NCBI GenBank assembly: GCA_031291675.1
Contig: JARLIO010000001.1
Coordinates: 62,001 to 126,000 of the forward strand
Direction of reading: 5' to 3'
Source: Azospirillaceae bacterium
GTDB lineage: Bacteria > Pseudomonadota > Alphaproteobacteria > Azospirillales > Azospirillaceae
DNA length: 64,000 bases
Under the pieces are notes generated by a model. It was not told where the DNA came from. It saw only the letters and a list, made by a program, of their open reading frames with translations, and made no database searches. Shown one piece after another: positions 18,933 to 26,664 of the stretch. The translations under genes and the position numbers were made by a program. Each line of letters opens with the position of its first letter. Positions within the stretch are counted from its first letter, which is position 1.

Positions 18933-19626
18933 TGCGTTTGCCGCAACACACGGCGATCAGGTAATGGGCCATGGCCTGGAAGCCGGTATGCACGACCTCG
19001 TCATTCATCGAGAACAGGAAGACATTGTGGAAATGGCGCTGCATCAGGGCGCGGAATTGTGGGCCGGATTTGCAGTTGACATGGCCCTCCCGGCTTTGCG
19101 GCGACGCATAGGCCTGGGACTCCAGCGACGGCATGCCCAGGATCAAAACGCCCTGTTGTGACAAGGCCGCGATGGCATGGGTCAGAAACTTGTCCTCATC
19201 GGCCGGATTGATATGTTCCAGCACGTCGAGGGCATAGGCGGCGTCGAAGGTTCCCGGCACCGGCCCCTGCAACAGGTCATGCACGCGCAGCGTCAGCGGC
19301 CAATGCGCGTCGGCGCGGGCCTCGGCATCGGCGATGAACACGGGATCGAAATCGACGGCCGTGACCGCGCCAACCTCCTGTTGCACCAGGCGGGTCCCGA
19401 AGGCGTCCGCGCAACCGATCTCCAGGACGTTGGCCTTGCCGGCCAACATCCGGGCGACAAATTTGTGGCGGGCCAGGACGAAAAGGACCCGCCGGGGATC
19501 CTGATGCCAGGCCTCGTTGATCATCACGCCGAAGCGGGCCAGACCAATCTGGTCGCGCAGAACCAGGTGACGTTGATATTGAGGCTCGCGGGTGCGCTCC
19601 TCCGGTGAGGTCGGATTGGTGGTCAC
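18925..19626 (-). CDS. Class I SAM-dependent methyltransferase
   Basis: 233 aa, beginning at a GTG that overlaps the stop of the upstream mutase gene (GTGA). Motif I is VLEIGCADAFGTRLV near residue 75, followed by AVDFDPVFIADAEAR (acidic end of beta 2) and FDAAYALDVLEHINPADED (motif IV/post-I), the classic layout of Methyltransf_11/23-type enzymes. The acceptor is unknown; co-translation with a flavin mutase, radical SAM enzyme, GT2 and reductase points to an O- or C-methylated sugar or lipid-linked intermediate. Confidence 0.88.
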   Translation of the reverse strand: MTTNPTSPEERTREPQYQRHLVLRDQIGLARFGVMINEAWHQDPRRVLFVLARHKFVARMLAGKANVLEIGCADAFGTRLVQQEVGAVTAVDFDPVFIADAEARADAHWPLTLRVHDLLQGPVPGTFDAAYALDVLEHINPADEDKFLTHAIAALSQQGVLILGMPSLESQAYASPQSREGHVNCKSGPQFRALMQRHFHNVFLFSMNDEVVHTGFQAMAHYLIAVCCGKRNA

Positions 19627-20801
19627 TTGCGGTCCTTGATCAGGGAAAGGTCGCCGATTTCGTAGAATTCCTCGTCGATATTGTCGACCCGCTGGCCGGT
19701 GATGTTGCGAAACACGGTGAAGGCCTGCGCGATCGTCTGTTCGATCGTCGAATAGCGATAGGTGCCGAGCCGTCCGGTCGAAAAAACATTCTCTGGCAGA
19801 TCCTCCTGATAACGCTTGGCGGTATCAATATGTTTTTTTAGCATATAAGGATAGAGCTTGCCATTGGCCGAGGGCAGTTCCATCACCAGCAGCGTGTCCT
19901 CGGCCTGGTAGTCGGTTAACGCCTTGTATTCGACGATCCGGGTATAGGGCTCATTCTGGGTGTAATGGAAGAAACGCACATTTCCCGGTGAAACGCGTTT
20001 GATCGGCAAGACGAAGGGGATGAAATCCCGCCCGGCATAGGGCAGCTCTCCCCGGGAGAAGCCGCAGAACTCGTCAATGGGAATGGAGCTGATGAGCACG
20101 TCGGCGGTCAGAACCGTGCCATCTCCCAGTGTCACCGCCCGCCTGTCAAAGTCGATGGCGATCGGCGATTGGTTGAGGATCAGCGTCGCGCCGGCAATCG
20201 TCTTGTCGAAATAGGGGTTGTAGCCGGTATAGCCGGTCGGATAGGCGAGGTAGGATCCCTTGTAGGCGATTCGGCTGCCGGAATTGATCGGGTTGTCCTT
20301 GGCCGACCAGGAGAACGTATCGAGCTGCTTGTTCGACTCGATCCGCCACATCTTGCGCGAATAGCTGTTGACGAACATGTCGTAGAGCGTCCGCCCGACC
20401 CGCGAAATCCAGTATTCCTCGAAGTCGGCCGGCTTTTTCGTCAGGTCGCGGGCCTGCAATTCCGCCTGGATCTGCCGCGACTTCGACATCAGAGGAATAT
20501 CGTCCTCATGGATCGGATAGGAGAAGAAGCGGTGCTCCGATTCGACATAGCTGAGCAGCTCAAAATCGAGCGGCCGCATCTCGATGAAACGGTTGATCCA
20601 CTGATAGACCCGCTCGGAATAGCCGTAATAGACGCGGGGGCCGTTGGTATAGGGATGTCCGCCGTAAAAAAGCGTTCGGCAGCCGCCACCGATGGCGTGG
20701 TCTTTCTCGACGACGGTGCAATCCCAACCTTTCGTCGCCAGGAGATGGGCCAGGGTACAGCCGGAAAAGCCGGCGCCCAGGATCAGGGCGGTTTTGCTCA
20801 T
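19623..20801 (-). CDS. glf: UDP-galactopyranose mutase-like flavoprotein
   Basis: 392 aa from ATG 20801, which overlaps the radical SAM stop (ATGA). N-terminal FAD-binding motif ALILGAGFSGCTLAHLL, glycine-rich IGGGCRTLFYGGHPYTNGPR, and the Glf-type segments FVNSYSRKMWRIES and TGYNPYFDKTIAGATLIL, ending with TGRLGTYRYSTIEQTIAQAF that matches the GRxxxYxYxxMD-like substrate-binding region. Family reaction: conversion of UDP-galactopyranose to the furanose form with reduced FAD. The terminal motif is somewhat divergent (YRYSTIEQ), so a different UDP- or dTDP-sugar substrate is possible. Confidence 0.85.
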   Translation of the reverse strand: MSKTALILGAGFSGCTLAHLLATKGWDCTVVEKDHAIGGGCRTLFYGGHPYTNGPRVYYGYSERVYQWINRFIEMRPLDFELLSYVESEHRFFSYPIHEDDIPLMSKSRQIQAELQARDLTKKPADFEEYWISRVGRTLYDMFVNSYSRKMWRIESNKQLDTFSWSAKDNPINSGSRIAYKGSYLAYPTGYTGYNPYFDKTIAGATLILNQSPIAIDFDRRAVTLGDGTVLTADVLISSIPIDEFCGFSRGELPYAGRDFIPFVLPIKRVSPGNVRFFHYTQNEPYTRIVEYKALTDYQAEDTLLVMELPSANGKLYPYMLKKHIDTAKRYQEDLPENVFSTGRLGTYRYSTIEQTIAQAFTVFRNITGQRVDNIDEEFYEIGDLSLIKDRK

Positions 20802-21946
20802 GAGGTGCTGTCTTTCTGATGGCGGTAGCAATTCCGGCAGACCTTGGGGATATCACCATCAAGGTGCGCCTGACGGAAATCCTGGTACGCGCGGGAGGTC
20901 CAAAGGGTCGAGAACGACTCTCCCGACCCTTTGCCGATCTCGAAGGCATCCGGATCGCCGATCATGCAGCAGGGAACGGTGCGCAGGTCGGAGGTGACGA
21001 CGGCGCGCTCGAACGGCCAGGCGCACAGCTTTTCCGGGGGCGCGACCGCGTATTTGTCACCGACACTCCAAAAGCCGATCTCCATCCCGTGGGCGGTGGC
21101 CTGCGCCACCAGGGCATGGAGGGCGTCGGGGTCAAGGCTGTCCTCGACCGTGCGTTCGCGGTTCGCCGCCAGCAGATCGTCATGGCCCCAGCCATGCAGG
21201 TTGAGCGAGAGGGCCAATCCGGGGAAGCCCATTTCGGCGGCCAGATCGACCAGGGCCGGCAATTGATGGCAATTGGCGGCCTGGACCACGGTCCACATCT
21301 TGGTGCGTTTGATGCCAAGGTCCCGGCAATAGGCGTTGAGCCGGGTACAGTTCTCCTTGATCTGATCGAACACCGCGCCGCGGCGGATCTGGGTGAAGAC
21401 CGCGGCGTCGGCGCCATCGATCGAGATGTGCACCTCGTTGACGCCGCTGTCGATCAGCTTGCGCCCGTTCTCCTTGAGATGCAGCAGCGAGGCATTGGTG
21501 ACCATCCGCACCCAGATCTGCTGCGACCGGGCATAGCGGATCATCTCGAAGAAATCGTCCCCCTGAAGCAAGGCCTCGCCGAGACCGTTGAGTTTGATCT
21601 CAACCAGGCCATATTGCTCATCAATCAGGCGGCGGAAGTCCGCGACCGACATGTCTTCGGCGCGCCGCCCCTTGGGCCAGTCGGACACGATACACATCAC
21701 GCAGCGGAAATTGCAGCGCGAGACATTCTCGATATCGAGACGGACGGGAAGATAATCAGGCTGGGCGACCCGGCGCGATGAGGCCAGATAACGCTGGTAG
21801 TTCTCGCGACGGCGTGGCGACCAGGCCAGGGCCTGTTCGCGTACCGCATTGAATTCCGCCCAGCCGGCCGAGGGGAAGGGCAGGGGGAGGGCGCGCAGCC
21901 GGTCGCGGCGCCGCTGGACTTCCTGGTCGTCTTGCTGCTCGCTCAT
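20798..21946 (-). CDS. Radical SAM/SPASM domain enzyme
   Basis: 382 aa, AGGAGA before the ATG. The canonical [4Fe-4S] motif CxxxCxxC is CNFRCVMC at residues 78-85. The C-terminal third has cysteines typical of a SPASM or twitch auxiliary cluster: EKLCAWPFERAVV, RTVPCCMIGD and VCRNCYRH. The gene is between GT2 and Glf-like genes with overlapping ends. Radical SAM/SPASM enzymes catalyse dehydrogenations, epimerisations or C-C bond formation; in glycan loci they can carry out sugar dehydration or epimerisation. The actual reaction cannot be inferred. Confidence 0.9.
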   Translation of the reverse strand: MSEQQDDQEVQRRRDRLRALPLPFPSAGWAEFNAVREQALAWSPRRRENYQRYLASSRRVAQPDYLPVRLDIENVSRCNFRCVMCIVSDWPKGRRAEDMSVADFRRLIDEQYGLVEIKLNGLGEALLQGDDFFEMIRYARSQQIWVRMVTNASLLHLKENGRKLIDSGVNEVHISIDGADAAVFTQIRRGAVFDQIKENCTRLNAYCRDLGIKRTKMWTVVQAANCHQLPALVDLAAEMGFPGLALSLNLHGWGHDDLLAANRERTVEDSLDPDALHALVAQATAHGMEIGFWSVGDKYAVAPPEKLCAWPFERAVVTSDLRTVPCCMIGDPDAFEIGKGSGESFSTLWTSRAYQDFRQAHLDGDIPKVCRNCYRHQKDSTS

Positions 21947-21991
21947 GTCGTTCTCCTGCGGGCGCGGTGACAGAACGCTGCGGCGGCGGTC

Positions 21992-22948
21992 TCAATGACC
22001 GCGCTGTGCCGCCGTCAGCGCCTGGAGTTCGGCCTGGCTGCGGCGGCCGCGTTCCTGCATCGCCATTTCAACCTCCAGTGAGCGATGTGTCAGGATACCG
22101 TTGACCAGCATCTGGGTCTTGAAGGTCATGAGTTCCGGATGGCGCAGGATCGATTCGATCAGGGAGTAGTTGCTCCAGTGGCGCAGGACCTGGCCGATGA
22201 CGAATTGGGGCACGATGTCGGCGAATTCATCAGAGTTCAGGATCAGCATGATGTTGCGCAGCACCTCGTCCTGCGCCTGCTTGTCTTGCATGCCGACGGT
22301 GGAATGCGACGTGTCCCGGACCTTGAGGCTGACCAGGCATTCGGGGACGAAGCAGGTGCCGTAGCGGCAGGCGATCGCCAGCCAGGCGAACCAGTCGCTG
22401 TGCCAGCGCAGCTCCGGCCGATAGCCGCCGACCTCGAGCAACTTGTCGGTCTTGACGACGACCGAGGTGCCGGAGATGTAGTGACCGCAAATCTTGTTGG
22501 CGAATTCCTCCGGCGTCAGGAAGCAAGGCCCGTCGCTGATGAAGGCGCGGTACGGCCCTTTTCTGTCACCGTAGTCATGATACAGATCGGTGAAACAGAT
22601 TCCGGCGTTCGGACAGGCCTCGAGCATCGCCATCGACTTTTCAATCCAGGTCGGATCGACGCTATCGTCCATCGAGACGAAATTGACGTAGTCCGTCGTC
22701 GTCTGTGCCAGCGCGATGTTGAAGCTGTCGACGACGCCCTTGTTTGTCGGTTTCGTAATGATGCGGAGCAATGTTCCTTCGGGGTCCAGGCTGCGGACGA
22801 TATCCAGGCTATTGTCGGTTGAAGCATCATCCACAAAAATGATCGCATCCGGTCTCCGGGTTTGGCGAAAAATACCCTTGATCGAAGCCTCAATGTACAC
22901 ACTATCGTTATAATTCGGCATTATTGTGGTAATTGTCTTACGTGACAT
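21992..22948 (-). CDS. GT2 family glycosyltransferase
   Basis: 318 aa from ATG 22948, chosen over an upstream ATG at 22990 because AAGGGGCG precedes it and the GT-A fold starts right away (TITTIMPNYNDSVYIEASIK). Nucleotide-sugar motifs follow: IIFVDDASTDNS, NIALAQTTTDYVNFVSMDDS with the DxD-like acidic pair, and the later WHSDWFAWLAIACRYG segment. It heads the five-gene operon and presumably transfers the sugar produced by the following enzymes; acceptor unknown. Confidence 0.9.
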   Translation of the reverse strand: MSRKTITTIMPNYNDSVYIEASIKGIFRQTRRPDAIIFVDDASTDNSLDIVRSLDPEGTLLRIITKPTNKGVVDSFNIALAQTTTDYVNFVSMDDSVDPTWIEKSMAMLEACPNAGICFTDLYHDYGDRKGPYRAFISDGPCFLTPEEFANKICGHYISGTSVVVKTDKLLEVGGYRPELRWHSDWFAWLAIACRYGTCFVPECLVSLKVRDTSHSTVGMQDKQAQDEVLRNIMLILNSDEFADIVPQFVIGQVLRHWSNYSLIESILRHPELMTFKTQMLVNGILTHRSLEVEMAMQERGRRSQAELQALTAAQRGH

Positions 22949-23192
22949 TATCGCCCCTTGACCATGGTCATGTTCCATAGCAGACCACATTATGGCGTGG
23001 CGGTACGCCGCGATGCAAGGTTAAAGACGCTAACCGTCTGTATAGGTCGCGCTGCCATCAGGTCATGGCGCAGGAAATAATATATTAATGGTTCGTTCTA
23101 TTCTGCGTATTTGTCGTGGTACTCGCGATCAGGGCCTTGTCCTGCCCTTTTTCGACAATTCTACGTCTGGCGGCGTGCTCGGAGGCCCCGCA

Positions 23193-23924
23193 TTACAACT
23201 TCATCCCGTGATCGATCATGTCGAACACCGCGTCGGCGGCCAGGGCCATCAGCATGGGCAGCGCCGCCCCCAGGACCATGACCTGGACCCGGCTGATCGT
23301 GTTGCCGGTGATGATCAGCTCGCCCAACCCGCCGCCACCGACAAAGGCGGCCAGGACAGCCGCGCCGATATTGATCGTCACGGCGCTGCGGATGCCCGCC
23401 ATGATCATGGCCAGGGCCAGCGGCAGCTCGACCCGGGTCAGCACATGACGCGGCGCCACGCCCATGCCATGGGCGGCGGCGAGCAGGGCCGGATCGACCG
23501 CGTTGATCCCGGTCAGGGTGTTGTTGAGGATCGGCAGCAGCGAACACAGTCCCATGGCCAGGATCGCGGTCATGGTGCCGACACCCAGCAGGCCGACCGA
23601 CAGCGCGATCACCGCCAGACCGGGCACGGCCTGGCCGATCCGGGCCAGGCCGATGAGCCGCGGCGTCCAGGCGCGAAAACGCGGCCGGGTCAGCAGCACG
23701 CCGGCGGGCACCGCGGTCAGGATCGCCAGCGCGCTGGCGCTGGCGACGATGGACAGGTGCTGGCCCAGCAGCACCAGGACCCGGTGATAGCTGACCAGCT
23801 GTGCCACCAGACGATCCTGCGGATGTTCCACCACCGCGACGCAGAGCAGGATGCCGATCACCGCGAGCAGGACAATCCGGCACAGGCTGACCGCGTAACC
23901 CGCATCGTCACTGTTTGCGCGCAT
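23193..23924 (-). CDS. ABC transporter permease, osmoprotectant (OpuCB/ProW) type
   Basis: 243 aa with about six hydrophobic segments. The EAA-type cytoplasmic loop is seen as DPALLAAAHGMGVAPRHVLTRVELPLALAMI, and the C-terminal half (INIGAAVLAAFVGGGGLGELI) is diagnostic for glycine betaine/carnitine/choline-type permeases. It overlaps the ATPase gene by 17 bp and belongs with the second permease at 24939 to a three-gene importer. No substrate-binding protein gene follows: the 3' side (22949-23192) is non-coding. Confidence 0.9.
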   Translation of the reverse strand: MRANSDDAGYAVSLCRIVLLAVIGILLCVAVVEHPQDRLVAQLVSYHRVLVLLGQHLSIVASASALAILTAVPAGVLLTRPRFRAWTPRLIGLARIGQAVPGLAVIALSVGLLGVGTMTAILAMGLCSLLPILNNTLTGINAVDPALLAAAHGMGVAPRHVLTRVELPLALAMIMAGIRSAVTINIGAAVLAAFVGGGGLGELIITGNTISRVQVMVLGAALPMLMALAADAVFDMIDHGMKL

Positions 23925-24912
23925 CGTCGCCCTGGCTCACGCTTTTGAACAGATCGTCGAGTTCGATGACGCCCTGAACCTGATGGCTGTCATCCTCGAC
24001 GAAGAGAAAGCGCTCACCGGTGCGAAACATCTCGGCCAGTGCGTCCTGGGCGGTCGCCTGCATGCCGATGGTACTGGCGCCGGGGAGCGTGCCGCCGGCC
24101 TTGAAATCGCGGTTCCAGGTCTGCCTGAATTCCGAGACGTCGTGCATCAACTGCGCGCAGGAAATCAGGTTCATCAGCTTCAGCGCCTTGCGGTCGCCGA
24201 TCAGCTCGGACACGAAGGGGTCGGCCGGATGCGACAGGATCTCGCGCGGCGTGTCGAACTGCAGCACCCGGCCGTTGCGCATGACCGCGATCCGGTCGCC
24301 CATCCGGATTGCCTCGTCGATATCGTGGGTCACCAGGACGATGGTCTTGTGGATTTTCTGGTGGATGGTCAGGAATTCATCCTGCATTCGGGTCCGCGCA
24401 ACAGGGTCCAGGGCGCCGAAGGGCTCATCCATCAGCATGATCATGGGATTCGCCGCCAGCGCGCGGGCGATGCCGACCCGCAGTTTCTGGCTGGCGTTGA
24501 GCTCACGCGGCTTCTTGCGGCCAAACAGCCGGGGATCGAGGTCGACCAGATCGAGCAACTCCTCGACCCGGGCCTTGATCCGGAGCGGCTTCCAGCCGAG
24601 TTCCACCGGGATGGTCGCGACATTCTCCGCCACGGTCATATGCGGAAACAGGCCGATTTCCTGGATGATATAGCCGATATTCAGGCGCAGCGTGAGGGTG
24701 TCCAGCGTCTCGATATTCTGGCCGTCAAGATAGATCGTCCCGGAACTCGGTTCGATCAGCTTGTTGATCATTTTCATCGTGGTGGTCTTGCCACAGCCCG
24801 ACGACCCGACCAGGACGCAGATCTCGCCCTCATTGATGAAGAGGCTCAGATTATCGACCGCATCGGCAACCCCGCCCGGATACCACTTCGAAACATTTTC
24901 AAATCTGATCAT
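23908..24912 (-). CDS. ABC transporter ATP-binding protein, osmoprotectant (OpuCA) type
   Basis: 334 aa. Walker A GSSGCGKTT at about residues 37-45, Q-loop IIQEIGLFPHMT, Walker B IMLMDEPFGALD and a switch His in VTHDIDEA. The signature motif is altered: ELNASQKLRVGIARAL where LSGGQ is expected. The C-terminal 80 residues contain a CBS-like segment (ATAQDALAEMFRTGERFLFV), as in OpuCA/ProV proteins where CBS domains sense ionic strength. Overlapped by the downstream permease, preceded by the second permease. Confidence 0.9.
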   Translation of the reverse strand: MIRFENVSKWYPGGVADAVDNLSLFINEGEICVLVGSSGCGKTTTMKMINKLIEPSSGTIYLDGQNIETLDTLTLRLNIGYIIQEIGLFPHMTVAENVATIPVELGWKPLRIKARVEELLDLVDLDPRLFGRKKPRELNASQKLRVGIARALAANPMIMLMDEPFGALDPVARTRMQDEFLTIHQKIHKTIVLVTHDIDEAIRMGDRIAVMRNGRVLQFDTPREILSHPADPFVSELIGDRKALKLMNLISCAQLMHDVSEFRQTWNRDFKAGGTLPGASTIGMQATAQDALAEMFRTGERFLFVEDDSHQVQGVIELDDLFKSVSQGDDARKQ

Positions 24913-24938
24913 GGTTCCCTGCTGTTTCCCGCGATCCT

Positions 24939-25571
24939 TTATGGATCGAACCGGCGTTGGACCCTGCCGAGAACCTGGCCCAGAACCTGGTCGGTCAGGA
25001 TCGCGATCAGCGAGAGAATGATCGCTCCGGTCAGAACCATCCCATCACTCGTCCGGTTTATTCCTTGAAAAATGAAGACGCCGAGCCCGCCGGCCCCGAT
25101 ATAGCCGGCGATGGCGCCGATGCCGATCCCCATCACCGCCGCCGTCCGGATCCCCGCCATCACCGCGGGCAAGGCCAGGGGGACCTTGATCTTGAACAGG
25201 ATTGTGCGGTCCGACAGCCCCATGCCCCGGGCGGCGACGATGATCGTCGAATCGATCGTCATGATGCCGGCGTAAACGGTGCGGATCAGCGGCAACTGGG
25301 TATAGGCGACCAGACCGACGATCGCGGATGCCTTGCCAAGGCCCAGGACAGGGATCAGCAGCGCGAACAGCGCCAGACTGGGGATCGTCATCATGAGGTT
25401 GGCGAATTTGAGGACGATCCGTGCTGCCGCCCGGTTAAAAGTGATCGCAATGCCGATCACAACGCCCAGGATGACGGAAATCGCCATCGCGGTCACGACG
25501 ATGACCAGGTGCTCAGCCGTCAATTGCAGGATGGCCTGCCAGCGTGACGCAAGAAACCCGACCAGATCCAT
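24939..25571 (-). CDS. ABC transporter permease, osmoprotectant (OpuCD) type
   Basis: 210 aa, ATG preceded by GGGGGGAGT. Hydrophobic throughout, with the EAA-like loop STIIVAARGMGLSDRTILFKIKVPLALPAVM and the family C-terminal motif IGAGGLGVFIFQG. First gene of the three-gene importer; paralogous to the permease at 23193. Likely substrates are quaternary ammonium compounds, by family. Confidence 0.9.
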   Translation of the reverse strand: MDLVGFLASRWQAILQLTAEHLVIVVTAMAISVILGVVIGIAITFNRAAARIVLKFANLMMTIPSLALFALLIPVLGLGKASAIVGLVAYTQLPLIRTVYAGIMTIDSTIIVAARGMGLSDRTILFKIKVPLALPAVMAGIRTAAVMGIGIGAIAGYIGAGGLGVFIFQGINRTSDGMVLTGAIILSLIAILTDQVLGQVLGRVQRRFDP

Positions 25572-25831
25572 ACTCCCCCCCCCATCCCGTTCATTCTTTT
25601 TCGCGATCGCCGCGATCCCGGGACCGGCGGGATCCCGGGAGCGGCCACGGCAAGAACGGGTCGGTGCGATAATCGCCCAAATTCCGGCTCAAGACCAGCG
25701 GGACAATATATCCCGTTCCAACGGGACGATCGCGGCCGGCAGAAACCAGCGGGGAAGAAGAATGCCGGTTGCTGTCGGACTTGTGTTGACGCGCCGGGTA
25801 GATTTTGAGCGCCCGGTCGTCGGCATTCGAT

Positions 25832-26155
25832 TCAGCGCCGCGGCGGGAGCGGGGCTGGGCCGTTGGCATCTGGGGGCACGCTTTCGAGCCGCCGCGCGCC
25901 CCGGGTCTGAAGATCGAAGGCGTGGGGCCGGTCGCAACGCACGACGCCGGTTGTTTCGGTGCCTGCACCAGAGAGCGACACCGCAAAGCCGGTGGTCCGG
26001 GCGACGTTGCCGCCGTTCGTGATGGGGAGCACGACAGGGGTTCGGGTCAGGCGGTTAAAGGCCCCTGGTGAGACGATCAGAACGGGTCGATGCCCCTGCT
26101 GTTCGTGACCTTTGATCGGATCAAGCGAGACGAGATCGATGTCTCCCCGCTCCAT
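25832..26155 (-). CDS. MazF/PemK-family endoribonuclease toxin, C-terminus altered
   Basis: 107 aa from ATG 26155, overlapping the TGA of the broken antitoxin (TGATG). The core is clear MazF: ERGDIDLVSLDP, RPVLIVSPGAFNR, VVLPITNGGNVAR, GFAVSLSGAGTETTGVVRCD. Family members normally end with a helix of the type DEVLARLAPI; here the protein turns into VPPDANGPAPLPPRR and stops, so the terminal helix is lost. Since the partner antitoxin is a pseudogene, the toxin is expected to be inactive or silent; otherwise the cell would be unprotected. Confidence 0.8.
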   Translation of the reverse strand: MERGDIDLVSLDPIKGHEQQGHRPVLIVSPGAFNRLTRTPVVLPITNGGNVARTTGFAVSLSGAGTETTGVVRCDRPHAFDLQTRGARRLESVPPDANGPAPLPPRR

Positions 26156-26397
26156 CACAGCAACTCATTTCCGGCCGGCGAACCATCCAGTCAAGCCTGA
26201 TCCTCAGCCGACAGGGGCGCTGACGGGTCACACGGGGCCAGCGTTTCGTCGAGACTTGGCCCGGGCCTCGATAACCAGGCGGCCCCCTTCCACGGACACA
26301 GCCACATGCCGGCCGGCCCCCAGATTTGCCCTGTCGAGCAGAGCGGGGGAATGGCCAGTATCACCGAACCGCCGACCTTGCGCAAAATCGCCGTATG
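26155..26397 (-). pseudogene. MazE/ChpS-type antitoxin, broken by two frameshifts and a stop
   Basis: The antitoxin reads in three pieces on the minus strand: AILRKVGGSVILAIPP (AbrB-like start), then in a second frame LLDRANLGAGRHVAVSVEGG and RLVIEARAKSRR, then back in a third step ETLAPCDPSAPLSAEDQA followed by TGA where the family has a tryptophan codon, then LDGSPAGNELL and the real stop that overlaps the toxin start. The first shift is a missing base after CCCCCG near 26345. Two frameshifts plus a nonsense change argue for decay rather than one sequencing error. Confidence 0.82.
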
Positions 26398-26664
26398 AGA
26401 GATCGGAACACCGCCTTGTTGTTATAGGGAAATATAACATGCCCGGCGCAGAGGTTCCTGCCGTTAGGGCGGCGCGCACCCGATGGTCTCGTGGTGCGAC
26501 CCGGCCGATGGCGAAGGCCAGGGCGACGGTTTGGCGTTGCGATTCCCCGAAAGGCGTTCGCCGCTTCGTTGATGCGGAGCCTTCAGCGGTGTGCGACGCC
26601 AATGATGGGCGCGTTCCGCTCAATTCGTGTGGCGCAACGGGGTCGCGTGGCGCAACCGGCCGGT

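Noticed and set aside
26400-26664. Possible gene on either strand between the broken antitoxin and the sulfotransferase-like gene
   Set aside because: Open frames are Arg/Ala-rich shadows with no motif or ribosome binding site.
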